Under the pieces are notes generated by a model. The model had not been told where the DNA came from. It did no database searches and saw only the letters and a program-made list of their open reading frames with translations. DNA of 64,000 bases from Favolaschia claudopus. Lineage: Eukaryota; Basidiomycota; Agaricomycetes; Agaricales; Mycenaceae. The DNA lies in contig JAWWNJ010000003.1 of NCBI GenBank assembly GCA_037176885.1, positions 2,914,001-2,978,000 of the forward strand, written 5' to 3'. This document shows positions 31,268 through 42,700 of the stretch, one piece after another. Each line of letters begins with the position of its first letter. Position 1 is the stretch's first letter. Position numbers and translations under genes: made by a program.

Positions 31268-34001
31268 ATGTCGATAAAACCACTCAAGCCTCAAAAACGT
31301 CTGAATCAGGAAAACTCTCTCCCACTCATGGCTTTCATTGGCATACCCGGCATCGTGTACTCCTTCAAGCTTCTCCCGGGCTTCCTCGCACCTCCCATAA
31401 CGGTGTACTTCCTCAAATGGCTCGCAGAGACGCATTTGAACATCATCCAACTTCAAGTCTCTCCCTGGGTGTTTGGACCCCTGTGCCTGTTCAGCTACCC
31501 GCTGGTTTTCACCGCGCGTGTGCAGTACCAACTCTGGAAGGACCGTAGAGCTGCGAGGGTGCGCGGCGCGGTGATACCGCCTGTTGTCCCCGCTTCGATT
31601 GGCGGGATTGACAAGGTGATTGCGGGGCTGAGGACAGGACGCAATCAGTATCCTGGTGAGTTATATGGATTCTTTTTGGCAACTCGATCTTACTGTATCA
31701 TCTTGGAGCAGCGGAGAATCTGGCTATTCTCGCCAAGTCGCTTGGAACGATATTCGACCTTCGTATTTTATTCGAGAATAGGGTATGTTGAGTAACTAGT
31801 GTTCATGTCGGTGTTCTTTTGCTAAGTGAAAGCAATCTAGTTCTTTACTTGCGAGCCAGAGCATCTCAAGGTGAGGAGGAGGAGAAGAGATGTAGTAGCT
31901 GTCTCAGTGATTTCAATGCCTCGTACAGATCATCCTTGCCACTGAATTTAATCATTTCGAGAAGGGCGAAGATACTCGCGTCATTTTCGAGCCGCTCCTA
32001 GGGTCGGGAATATTCTCTGCTGACGGTAAGTGTCTCTCAATCTCGCGATGCTCTTCGCTTAGTATGCTATCCCAGGCGATTTATGGAAGTGAGTTTTCTT
32101 CATTATTGTGTATTTAGATTCCTGCTAAACCCACTGATTAGATTCCACCGCGCCATGACTCGCCCGTTCTTCAAGCGAGATAGGATCAGCGACTTTGAAC
32201 TGTTCGACCGTCATTCTCTCGAAGCTATCTCCGTGCTCAAGGACCGCCTTCGCGAAGGCTACCCCGTCGATTTCCAGGTGTGTGGCAATATATCTCTTAG
32301 CAAATCCCATTGACAAGTCCCCCGACAAACAGGACCTTGTTTCGAGATTCGCATTAGATTCCTCTAGCGAATTCCTCTGGGGACGGAATCCGCACACTCT
32401 CGGCAGCGGTCTTCCATTCCCCCCTCGCTCCTCCGCCGCCCTGAGAGCGAACGCGACCTCGGCCACAAACAAATCGAATGCTTTCGCGGCTGCGCTGAAC
32501 GAGTCCCAGGATGTCACCATGCAACGAGGGGCCCTCGGCGCGGCGTGGCCGCTCGCAGAATTTTGGCACGATATGCTGGCGAAACCGTTGCGCGTGGTGT
32601 ATGATTTTCTTGACCCGATTCTGTCCGAGACGATGGCCCGCCAGAATGCACGTCCCGCTGAGGGGAAAGGCGTTGATGTGAAGCAGCAGGTGGCGGATCG
32701 TGAGGTGCAGGAGGGCGAGACGTTGGTGGAGCATCTGCTTCATTATGTTCAAGGTGCGTTTTGCGTTGATTCTCACTGGATGCATCGTAAAGTAAATCAA
32801 CGCTCAGATCGAAATATGTTGCGCGACGAAATCCTCAACATCAGTACCGCTGGGAGAGACACTGTACGTTTCATTGAAATGACTGGGCTGTAATAGGTTC
32901 ATTGAACTGATATTACTCAGACGGCGTGCCTACTGACGTTCGTTGTCTATATGCTCACCGGCCATCCCAAAGTACTGGCCAAGTTGCGGGAGGAAATCCT
33001 CAACACAGTTGGACAGACGCGCGCGCCGACGCCGGACGACTTCCGCGACATGAAGTATCTGCGTGCGGTTCTCAATGGTGCGTGATCACTTTTCAGCCTT
33101 GACCCTCTGACCATATCCCGAATGTTTAGAAACGCTTCGCCTCTATGCCCCCGTGTACGTCTCTCTTCATTTCCTTTCCATCTTGGAGTTTCTTAATAAC
33201 GTATCTGTTTACTTCCGATAGTCCGGTGAACATGCGGAGCACGACAGCGCCTGTACTTATGCCCTCCATGACGGGCGGCGCACCGCATTATATACCGGCG
33301 AAATCTAAGTCCGTCGCTCCCTCATGGTCGTCTTGCCACTATCCTGATTTTCGTGGAAAGAGTCATCTACAGCGTGCTCGTCATGCATCGGCGAGAAGAT
33401 TTGTGGGGACCGGATGGTGAGATCTATCATGCGTATGATTTCAAAAACTGACGACCTGTCGAGCACTTGAGTGGGATCCGGAGCGGTTCATCGATGAACG
33501 GCTTCACAAATATCGTATGTCAAATCATCCATCCGAACACTCATTCACCTCATCTTTGGTTCGCAGTGACACCCAACCCCTTCATCTTCCTCCCCTTCAA
33601 CGCCGGTCAGTTCACTACAACTCACATACTCACTCTCTGCCTTCCACCCATCTCACTGTACTTCTTCCTCCCCACAGGACCGCGCATCTGTCTCGGCCAA
33701 CAATTCGCCTACCACGAAGCATCGTTTTTCCTCGTCCGGCTCTTGCAGCACGTTTCCGACATCTCACTTGCTCCCGAGGCGCAGCCCGTTCCGTATATTC
33801 CGCGCGATCCCAAGGATGATCCGTTGGGCTGGAAGAAGAATGAACGCGCCACAATTAGGTCGCATTTGACGATGTATGTCGAGGTGAGATTGATTTCTGT
33901 TGCATGCAGTGAATGATTGAAGGAGCTGATGTCTGGTGAATACTAAATAGGGAGGATTGTGGGTTACGATGAAAGAGGCGGAGAACACAGCGACTGCTTG
34001 A
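31268..34001 (+). CDS. Cytochrome P450 monooxygenase, CYP63-like
   Basis: About thirteen exons join in phase into a full P450. The N-terminus (from ATG 31268 or the better-context ATG 31328) has hydrophobic membrane segments ([20 protein letters not shown] and [14 protein letters not shown]), so it is anchored in the endoplasmic reticulum. Next are [10 protein letters not shown], the helix C region [12 protein letters not shown], and helix I with the oxygen-activation motif STAGRDTT. The K-helix reads ETLRLYAPV (ExxR), followed by [15 protein letters not shown] and the haem loop [16 protein letters not shown] with its cysteine ligand. The protein ends [12 protein letters not shown]. The long linker rich in Ala/Thr after [10 protein letters not shown] fits CYP63, a white-rot family oxidising alkanes, polycyclic aromatics and alkylphenols. 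One donor (gtccgt near 33311) is non-consensus but keeps frame. No stop or missing motif was found. Confidence 0.85.
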
Positions 34002-34290
34002 CGCGGATATAGCAACAGCATACTAACATTATCTACTATCATTGATTTAGAACCCTCCCCACTCAGAGCCATTCGTTTTGTAAAGACAAATATAACTACA
34101 TTACTTGACTTGGTACAGCATGATACAGTCTATCGAAGTCAACGCTAGCTTGAAGGAGTGCACCGCAAATACAGCTACAGATTGTGAGACAAGGAAACAC
34201 GCGTCGATACAGCTACATACAGGAGAAGAAGAAAGAGATCTAAGCCGAGAAGAAGTACTGTAGATACAAAAAGTGACGGATGATGCGAAC

Positions 34291-35612
34291 TCAAAGCAGA
34301 AGACTACCGCAATCTATTCCTGCGGCAGGATTTCCAACCGCCTGCAAGCGAATGAGAAGAGAAAGCCATGCTTCGACAGTCTGCATCCGGGCTGGATCAA
34401 AGCAAAAACGGGTTCAGTTATCGATCGCGCTCAAACGAGTGAATCACACTTACGCCGGTGCCGAAAATCATGCGCCCAGCATAGTTGGATGATGTCCCAC
34501 AAGGCTTCACTGAGTTGCGGGCTTTGATCCTGCGAGGGACGAGGCGGGCGTTTGCCTTCGACTATGCGTACAATGACGGCTGCGGCCCAGATTGTTGTGG
34601 CGAAGGGGCGTTTGCGGGTGTGCATCTGAATGAAAGCTCTTACTTTTGGTCAATGATCGATAGCAGATGACGCGTACCTCGTACGAAAGCATACCGAAGC
34701 TGTACACGTCGCTTTCGGTGGTTATGGGCAGAGTGGCATCGGGTGTGCGAGCGGCGCCCGCCGTCGAGTCAGCATCGGGAAGATCGGGGCGGAGCGCAGT
34801 ATCCATCAATTCTGGAGCGAGCCAGCGCGAGTCATCGACGCCGTGGAAGCCCCAGTCCGGCGGCTGTGGGATGCCTGCGATCCCGATGTCAGAGAGGAGG
34901 GCAGAGCCTGACGGGCTGACGAATACGGTTGACTGGGTGGAGGATCGGGATGAGTCAGTGTGATATTCTTAGAGTAGAGGAGTAGAGGGAGGAAGCGACG
35001 CACGCCTTTGAGATCGCCATGGACGATTGGGGGACTTTGGGCATGGAGGAAGCTGAGACCAGCGGCGACGCCGTGCATCTGCGCAGTTGATGATAAGTAG
35101 ATGTCAAGATCATGTATGCAGTCGGAGACTCACCAAGTGGCAGACATCAGTGCTGTGGTCTGCTGCCAGTACTTGATTGACTGTGCGATAAGATGGGACT
35201 ACGAGCGCAGGGAGGTTTGATATGTGAAGTGCCACTCCAACAGGATGGGCTATGTTGGGGTGGTCAAGCGTTTGCCAGCGATCGAGGTCGCGGATGAGGC
35301 GCTACTGAACGCGTTGGTCAAAGGAATAGGATTCAGTTTCTCGGCAACAATACCTTTGTAAATCGCACGCGTGATTGCTGCGGAAGGACGGCACCATGCC
35401 ATCGCTTGACAACCACTCGTTGACCTTGATATTCGGCACCAAATACAACGAATGCGTTTCCGGAAGCCTCTGTCTCCAGTTCAGAGAATTCTTCTTTAGG
35501 TATGACATATTTGGAACAGTGTTCTGCGAGATCTCGAGCCTTTGAATTGTCAGAGAGAGAGAGTTACTTTGAAAGACTGATTACTGACATCTGTTGGTCT
35601 CTCCCAATCCAT
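34291..35612 (-). CDS. Small protein kinase-like protein, 326 aa, altered catalytic loop
   Basis: Seven exons (35612-35589, 35539-35354, 35301-35134, 35078-35004, 34932-34678, 34625-34454, 34391-34291) join in phase. The kinase domain fills the protein: Gly-loop region TEASGNAFVVFGAEY, ATP-binding Lys in RVVVKRWHG, a helix C region, catalytic loop VHGDLKGSTVFV, then SDIGIAG, WLAPEL, ESDVYSFGMLSYE and the C-lobe ending RPRMQTVEAWLSLL. Lys and the HGD aspartate are kept. However, the loop Asn (normally HxDLKxxN) is Thr and DFG reads DIG. The HGDLK form and RPRM ending resemble the large tyrosine-kinase-like family of Agaricomycetes. Weak or no catalysis is inferred, not shown. No extra domain is attached. 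Confidence 0.8.
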
Positions 35613-35989
35613 AGCGGATATTTTGCGAAAAGTCAAGTACCAAGAGGCGAGGGTGATGAGGGTTAGGAAGCAGTCATAGAAGCTGGGTGACATCCTTTAA
35701 GTATTATGCACGAGGCGCGCCCACAGTTGTTGAATGAGATTCGCCAAATTAAGACGCCTGCCGTATTCCACGAGTCTTATTGTAACAGCAATCACAAAGG
35801 AGTCAGGGCGGATGTTCTTGAGGCGGTGCAACAGGCGCCCACAGCCGCGCTGTATAGGATTGGTACAATGGAGGGCGGGGGATTTCAGGAGATGTGCGGT
35901 CGACTCTCCGCGCCTTTTATTGTGCTACCAGCGCCACTAAGCTAGCCTGAGCGGGACGACGGCAAGCAAGACGGCAAAGCGGGGTTCAA
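35613..35989. other. Intergenic spacer
   Basis: Upstream of the kinase gene. An open plus-strand frame at 35706-35945 resembles no family and is probably chance. Confidence 0.3.
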
Positions 35990-36640
35990 CTATTTTAGCG
36001 GCTGCTTTGCATAATATTCGACTAGTGCGGGCCGAAAATGATGATATTGCGTGGAGATCAAATATGAGTCTTGGAGTTTGCTGGAGAGCGCGTCCGAGTC
36101 AGCACTGTTTTTGCCTTCTTCGTAACGGCGAAGACTGAGTTGCCCAGTCCGAGATGGACCCAGGCAGCGGAAGATGTAGGCACATAGCCTCCAGGGAATC
36201 CGTTTCATAAAAAGAAGACCAAGGAGTACAGCGTCCGATAAAGGGTGGGCCAATTGCATGGTGAAGAGAACGATGGTTCGAGGACATGAACGCGAAGGTT
36301 CTGGCCAAGCAAGGGACACGCATACGTGACGTATCCCCATTCGACGTGGCGGGCTGGGTCGGCGTCCGCGTGACTGAATGTGACCGACCGTGTTTCACCG
36401 TCTCTTGACCGGAACCACCATCTTAACGCACTGCCCGTCCAGTCGTACTCGTCCTCGCCCTTGAGTCTTTCAAAATTTGTATTCCACTCCCGTTTTTCAA
36501 GTCCAAGATGATGTGGGATCTCGGTGGACGCCACACACAGGCGCCTGTCGTGGCCATGCCAGTCCCATCCACCTCGTAAGTCATTTTCAAACCATCTGAT
36601 AATTGTACCTAACGAGGAAGTCAGTCTCGTCGAACCGTAT
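35990..36640 (-). CDS. Hypothetical protein, exon structure unresolved
   Basis: Two minus-strand frames look protein-like. One (about 36610-36290) reads WFENDLRGGWDWHGHDRR, GEDEYDWTGSALRWWFRSRD and TRSVTFSHADADPARHVEW. The other (about 36290-35990) reads PLSDAVLLGLLFMKRIPW, LCAYIFRCLGPSRTG and YLISTQYHHFRPALVEYY. No acceptable intron joins them, and no ATG with a clean upstream region was found for the first. It may be a W-rich small protein with a membrane-associated tail, or a decayed gene. No family was recognised. Confidence 0.3.
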
Positions 36641-36934
36641 GTTTATTTGTACAGTTACTCGACGTGGAACTCGAAATGTCTGAGCTAAACTAGACAACCC
36701 CACCACCACCGACGCACTTCGAGCGCTCCTAGAGTTCCGGATCCTGCTTGGACGGCTTCACGAGTCAGCACTCCGGCTCCGGTCATAATTCCTATACCAA
36801 GCTCGTCACGGCCAGTTGTGTAAGCCGTCTATCATCTTCTCTGTCATCTCATCTATTCTTGACGCTGCCGAAGGAGTCTTGGAGGAGGAGGGTAAGATTG
36901 TCTAAATAAATATTCTGGCATTTCGGAGCTCAAA
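36641..36934. promoter_or_regulatory. Upstream region of the metacaspase gene
   Basis: About 290 bp between the hypothetical gene and the metacaspase ATG at 36935. No distinct motif was found; a 5' leader exon for the metacaspase cannot be excluded here. Confidence 0.25.
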
Positions 36935-38742
36935 ATGAGATTGAACTCCAGTGGACATTCATACGAAGACACCTCTCGGGGATTCCTACACCCCTCACAC
37001 CAACCCCGCCAAGCACACCGTGACCACAACAGTCATCGGCGCCATTCTCACTCGCATTCGCATTCTCACAGTTCCCACCGCCAAGATCAGCATCATGCCC
37101 AACCAGCGCCCGCAGCCCCACACGCCCTCGTCCACCGCCCCTTCCCCGCCGCCCCCCACTGGATGTACTCTAAATGCACTGGTCGGCGGCGCGCACTCTG
37201 CGTAAGCGCCGTCCCCATTCTACGCGATAAGTGAAATACCGACGCTGACGACGCTGATTGTAGATCGGCATCAACTACCACGGCCAATCACACGAGCTGC
37301 GCGGATGCATCAATGACGCGAAGCATATCTTCAGTTTTCTCGTTCGTGAGTGCGCTTTGTCTTTTCCCACCAAATGTATCTCAAAGCAGTCATGGATTTT
37401 TTCTACCGCAACGCGAAGGCCACGCCGGCTACAAACGCGAAGATATCGTCGTCCTCTCAGACGACAGTCCCTATGCGCGTTCGCAGCCTACGCGCAGCAA
37501 CATGCTCGATGCGATGAGGTGGTTGGTCAAGGACGCGAAGCCGCATGATGCTTTGTTTTTCCATTGTGCGTCTCGCTTCTTGCTTTGTATATCTCTGTTC
37601 ATTTCAAATGATGTGATGGGTAGATTCTGGTCATGGCGGACAAGTCCGTGATAAAGACGGAGACGAGGCGGATGAGTCTGATGAGAGTAAGTGATCCCTT
37701 TTTTCGATTCTGCTGCACGAAGACTTGTGCTGACGATGCATCAGCGATTTACCCTGTGGATTATCAGAGAGTTGGGCCAATTCTCGACGATGTGCGTTGG
37801 TTCTTTGCTTTCTTCTTATATCTTTCTCGATCTTCCAATCGACTCCATGAATCGTTGCTCAGATCTTCTGCACAGGAAATGCATGATGTCATGGTAAAGC
37901 CTCTACCCCCTGGATGTCGGCTCACGGTGCGTTTCCTTCTCCCATCTCTTCTTCTTTGCCGTTATCTTGATTGTTAAATGGGATTTCACTTGAAGGCCAT
38001 CTTTGACGTATGTTTCTCTCTCTTCAATTGCCCACATTTTAAGCCTCTTTCTTCTTAGTCGTGTCACTCGGGAACAGCTCTTGGTGCGTCTAACCCAACC
38101 TCCTGTCCCTGTCTTCCTTGCATCTTTCGCTCACCCAAATACATATAACTACCCAGACCTTCCATACATCGCGAGTCTTTTCCTCCCTCCGCCGCGTCTC
38201 ACCACCACCACACTAACACCCACCTAACTCAACAGTACGACCACCACGGCCGCCTCAAACGCCAACAAATCACCGACAAGTGGCGCAACCGCAAAGCCTC
38301 TCCCGCGGACGTCATCTCGATCTCGGGGTGCAGGGACGACCAGACGAGTGTGGATACGTTTGCGCATGGGGAGGCGGTGGGGGCGGCGAGTCATGTGCGC
38401 GCTTTCCTTGCGATTTCGTTTGGCTCGGGGTTTTTGACTGATTGACGCGTTTGGGATGGAAAGGCATTTATCAAAGCGGTTGAAGACCATCCGAGGCAGT
38501 CGTATCAGGAATTGTTGAGGAATTTGCGGTCAGTAGTTCGTTGCTTCTTCTTGTCATCTGTGCCAGTGTTATATTTCTTGAACTTAACGGGAACTCGGTG
38601 ATCGACAGAACCCTACTCTGCGAGAAGTACACCCAGAAGCCGCAGCTGGGGAGTTCGCATCCGTTCGTGCGTTGCTTTTCTGTCGCTTGCATTCTTCAAG
38701 TAACCCGTATGCTAGGACACGTCTTTAAAGTTTATTATGTGA
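36935..38742 (+). CDS. Metacaspase (type I, caspase-like cysteine peptidase)
   Basis: Thirteen exons fit in phase: 36935-37201, 37264-37345, 37419-37565, 37624-37686, 37745-37791, 37876-37926, 37996-38007 (12 nt), 38059-38083, 38157-38170 (14 nt), 38236-38394, 38464-38528, 38609-38666, 38716-38742. The N-terminus is His/Pro-rich (HSHSHSHSHSSH), as in fungal type I metacaspases, then KCTGRRRALC and IGINYHGQSHELRGCINDA. The catalytic His is in FFHYSGHGGQ and the catalytic Cys in DSCHSGTALDLPY, assembled from three exons. It ends SSHPFDTSLKFIM. The intron after exon 9 starts GC (gcgagt) instead of GT; only this choice keeps the conserved DLPYIYDHHG. Metacaspases are Arg/Lys-specific peptidases linked to stress, aggregate clearance and cell death. 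The N-terminal start is less certain than the core. Confidence 0.9.
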
Positions 38743-39717
38743 TCATGTCCTCCTTTTCCCCTTGCGCGTTGGAGTATATCATTATCAAATTTACTATTCC
38801 ATTACTAAGTCTGCGTACTTTATGATTACCGCTATATCGACCTCCTCCACCTTGCACAGTACAGTTTATATACTTACATTACCATCTTCCTCGCCCTAAT
38901 CGATCGACATTGTATCTTTACGAGTACTTTTAAGTAGTCGTTCTTTTCCTTTCGCAGACGTCAATTTTGGATGAGTGTCAAAAAACCGTGTACATTTTAC
39001 TTTGTAATGAAATTGCAGTTTTTTCCCACGGGTTTTGTAGTGTCCCTTATATTAGAGTCACAACGTTTCTAATGCTCTTCGCGTTTGTGACCGTGTGAAT
39101 CAAATGACTCGGTGAAAAGAACCCTAACCCTGTATTGTTGATGGATAAATTTTTTGTCTTCGGCCGTCGGACTTCGGCATTTTTCGGATCATTGTGGCTA
39201 GAGCAGAGTTTCCGGTGCTGCCAATTCTCGGTTCGATTAATAGTCTGTTACAACTTACAAGGTGAGACTTTCACCACACTAATACGAGCCAGATCCATGT
39301 TTTCACAAGACTTCTTGAACTTCGTGGAATACTCTGCCGTAAACTTGAAAAACAAATTTCCGCGGCAGTGCCAAGGCGCCAAGGTGTTGATCGGACTCTT
39401 GGCGCTCCGTCACCCTCCAAAACTGAATCTTGAGGACTACCGCTATAGGCCTCAAGCTGGGATTTCGCGATCTGAAGGCCGATGAAGACTCGAGCATGCT
39501 GGTAAAGAATACTTACATCGGCTTAGCTTACTAGGTTGAGTCGGCGGCTCCACTTGAGTTTCAAATAATTGCCTGTCAATCTCGGACCGTATCCCGCGCC
39601 GTTGCCTGCCGATCTCGGGTAGCCACGCAAAACACCGAGGGTCGGGAGTTTTCGCTCGTTAACCTCCTACCCCCACGTCGACGTCGAGCCCGCACTTGCT
39701 GCTCCGTCCCGTTCCCA

Positions 39718-42700
39718 ATGAAGCTCGCTCACATCCTCTTCCTGCTTCTTGCCTGTCTGCTGTGCTCTCTCCAAAACTCCGCAAGATCAGGGCGCTGTCC
39801 TGCGAAGGCCTATGTGCCCCCTAGAAATTTGAAGGCCTTTGTGCCACCCGTGATCTTGAAGGCCTTTGTGCCACCCATAATTATGAAGGCCATGGTGCCA
39901 CTTGAATATGAATCTGTGCCTTCTACACCCTCGGGGCGATATTCGGCGCTGTTTGCGAGGAAAATCGATCCCGAATCACAAGAGATACAGAAAGTACATT
40001 TATTTCCTCTACGTAAACTGTTCTCGGAATACTGTGCTTCACTCTCCTGTCTCCCCCCCGCCCTCGGGCTTTCTTCTCCGAACACCAAACGAGGTTCACC
40101 TTGGATGCACTACGTTTGGTGTGTTTTGTATCGCATGCTGGCTCTGAGTACATTGGTTTACTCCACCGTGGATCTCTTCGAGTCGGATGTAATCTGTCGT
40201 CGTCTGGTCCGCCGTCTGGGTCGCTACATATTCCGTAAACACGATTGGAGAGTGTGGCTCACAAAAGACACCAAATTTGGCCGGCGTGACACTCGTTCCT
40301 TGAATTTTATTGATCCCAAGAGGATGCTGAGAACGTACGTCCGATTTTTGGTGCTTCTAATTCTACTTCAGACAACGATGATTTGGCGACGTGCTCACGA
40401 TACTCCCGTGGTAAAGTACCGAGTTGCGAGACCAGAAGGCGGTGGCAGGCCGCGCTTGCTGGAACTAGGTGCAATTACTCCTTTTGCGTTCAATTATTCT
40501 CAATCTCACGACTTGAACACTGCCGTTGAAATCAGATCTGTCGTTAATGTTGACTCGCTCACCAATGGCGATTTTGCTGATCCTAACTTGGTGCACACAT
40601 TGATTCCGCTTCGTTTAGTTGCACCGTGCATGACAAATTCTCAACTCAAAAGAGCTGCCTTGCTTCACGGTGTACGTACGAAGTCCCGCGCTAATAACAC
40701 TGTGATTGCTCAGGCTTTGGTTGACCACACTTGTGCGTGCAAAGACATCGCTGTCGTGTTCAAAGTTCTACCTGATACATCTGAGAGGCGTAAACGTAGC
40801 AACGCAATGCAGATGGCCGCTGCCAGGCAACGTGAAAAGGCTGGAAAAGCTGCCGCTAGTGCCGCGCTTAAGCGGGAGCGCAAGAGGAAACGAGAACTCA
40901 ATCAAAAATCCAAAGGGGCTGAAGACAGTGCCGAAGTCCCGTTTCCTCCGTCTCCCGCATCTCAGGAATTGCGGCACTCAGTGATCTCTGGTTTCTGTTC
41001 AGAATTAATTCCAACCGCTTTCGAGGAAGCTGGATGTGCCGTATGCGGATTATTGGTTCTAAGAAATAGGCTCACACCTAAATCAGATGTCATGTTTGAC
41101 TGGCAACTGCTCAATCGAACTAAATTTGGCACCGCCGAGAAAGAGAATGTGGCATTGGACGGCACATCCGAGTCTGAAATGGCTGAGTCAAGTGCAGAGG
41201 GTGACGAAGTGACGAGAAAAGAAAGATTGATTGAATCTGACCCAGTTGAAGAACTTCCCGGTCCCATCGTTGACGATACCTGTGAGTATGTTTGCACAGA
41301 GTGTGAAGAGAAATTGTTGAAAGGTTTGGTGCCGACTCAAGCGTTAACCAATCATCTGTGGATCGGAACAGTGCCGTGGCAATTGCAAGGTCTGTCTTTT
41401 GCTGAAAAGATGCTCATCTCTAAAGTCCGTCACAATCGATGTGTTGTACGTGTAGCATCTGGGAGAGGGAAACTGACGGCGAATGCCATAATGTTCCAAA
41501 CGCCTGTGGCAAAAGTGTATAACATCTTGCCCATAAGTCCGGAGGAAATAAGTGAGGTCATTGCGTTCGTCTTTATTGGGTCCGCCAAACCGTCGGATGA
41601 AGATTACGTGCGCACACCCATGCTCGTCAGACGCGAAAAGGTGAAAACAGCGTTAGATTGGCTCAAGTTGAACCACAAGGACTACACTTACCTGAGTATA
41701 TCTCAGGAAAACTTGAATGCTCTACCCGAATCTGGAATACCCTGTGGTGTGGATTGGAAAAAGACTGATGTCGAGGAAAGCAATCTAGTTCCGAGCGCAA
41801 TGAGCGTGGATAATGATGGAGAGACTGATGAAGGTACTAGTAGCGGAGCATGCTCCTTCACGGTGGCCGGTTTGAGTGGACAAGAATATGATCCTCTTGA
41901 TATCAAGACTTTGAAGGCGAAAGCTCTGGCCCATCTCAAGCTTGGTGGCCGCACATTGGGAGTCGGCCAGTCAGATCAGCCGGAGAGTTTATTTCACAAT
42001 GTGCAGCTGTACCCGCAGATGTTTCCTTGGCTATTCCCTTATGGTTTGGGAGGCATTGGGCACGAAAGCCATAAAAACCGTTTATCCGAGGAAGCTCATA
42101 AACGTCGGCTGTTGATGTACCATGACAAACGTTTTCAGACCGATCTTTACTTTCCGATGGTTGCTTTCAATGACATCCAAATCAAATCCGCAAGGACAGG
42201 GAGCCATCTGATGGTTAAACGCAAGAACTTCCGAGACGTAACAAACCGGCTAATGAGTGCAGACCCGGCCGTTCTTACAGACTTGGCTAGACGGTTGGAG
42301 CGTGGTGAGCGTATCCAAACAAAAACCGAGGAGGAGAAAATTTGCTTTGACCTTCTGGAAGATCTGCAGCATGTAGGAGGGCAAGTTCAAGGCTCCTTGA
42401 CTTCAAAGAAATATATGCGGAATGAGGTGTGGTCAGTCATTGCATACAAGGGTGCGCCGTCGTGGTTCGTCACTTTTTCGCCTGTAGATACTAACCATCC
42501 TCTCTGTCTATATTATGCAGACACGGTTATTGATTTTACTCCAAAAATACGGAATTCCGATGAACGGTTGAGGTTAATTGCGCAGAATCCTGTGGCTGCT
42601 GCACGTTTCTTCCACTTTATGACCGAGGCATTTATCCGTCACATTCTGGGTGTTGGTAAAGATCAACCTGGACTGTTCGGTGAAACTGACGCGTATTATG

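Noticed and set aside
35706..35945. Plus ORF upstream of the kinase
   Set aside because: Short, no homology signal, no splice or promoter support.
39119..39131. Telomere-like AACCCTAACCC upstream of the Helitron gene
   Set aside because: Fewer than two full repeat units; too short to indicate an interstitial telomere.
39718..39795. Helitron protein as a secreted protein because of its hydrophobic leader
   Set aside because: The rest of the protein is a DNA nickase/helicase; the leader more likely reflects an uncertain start or captured sequence.
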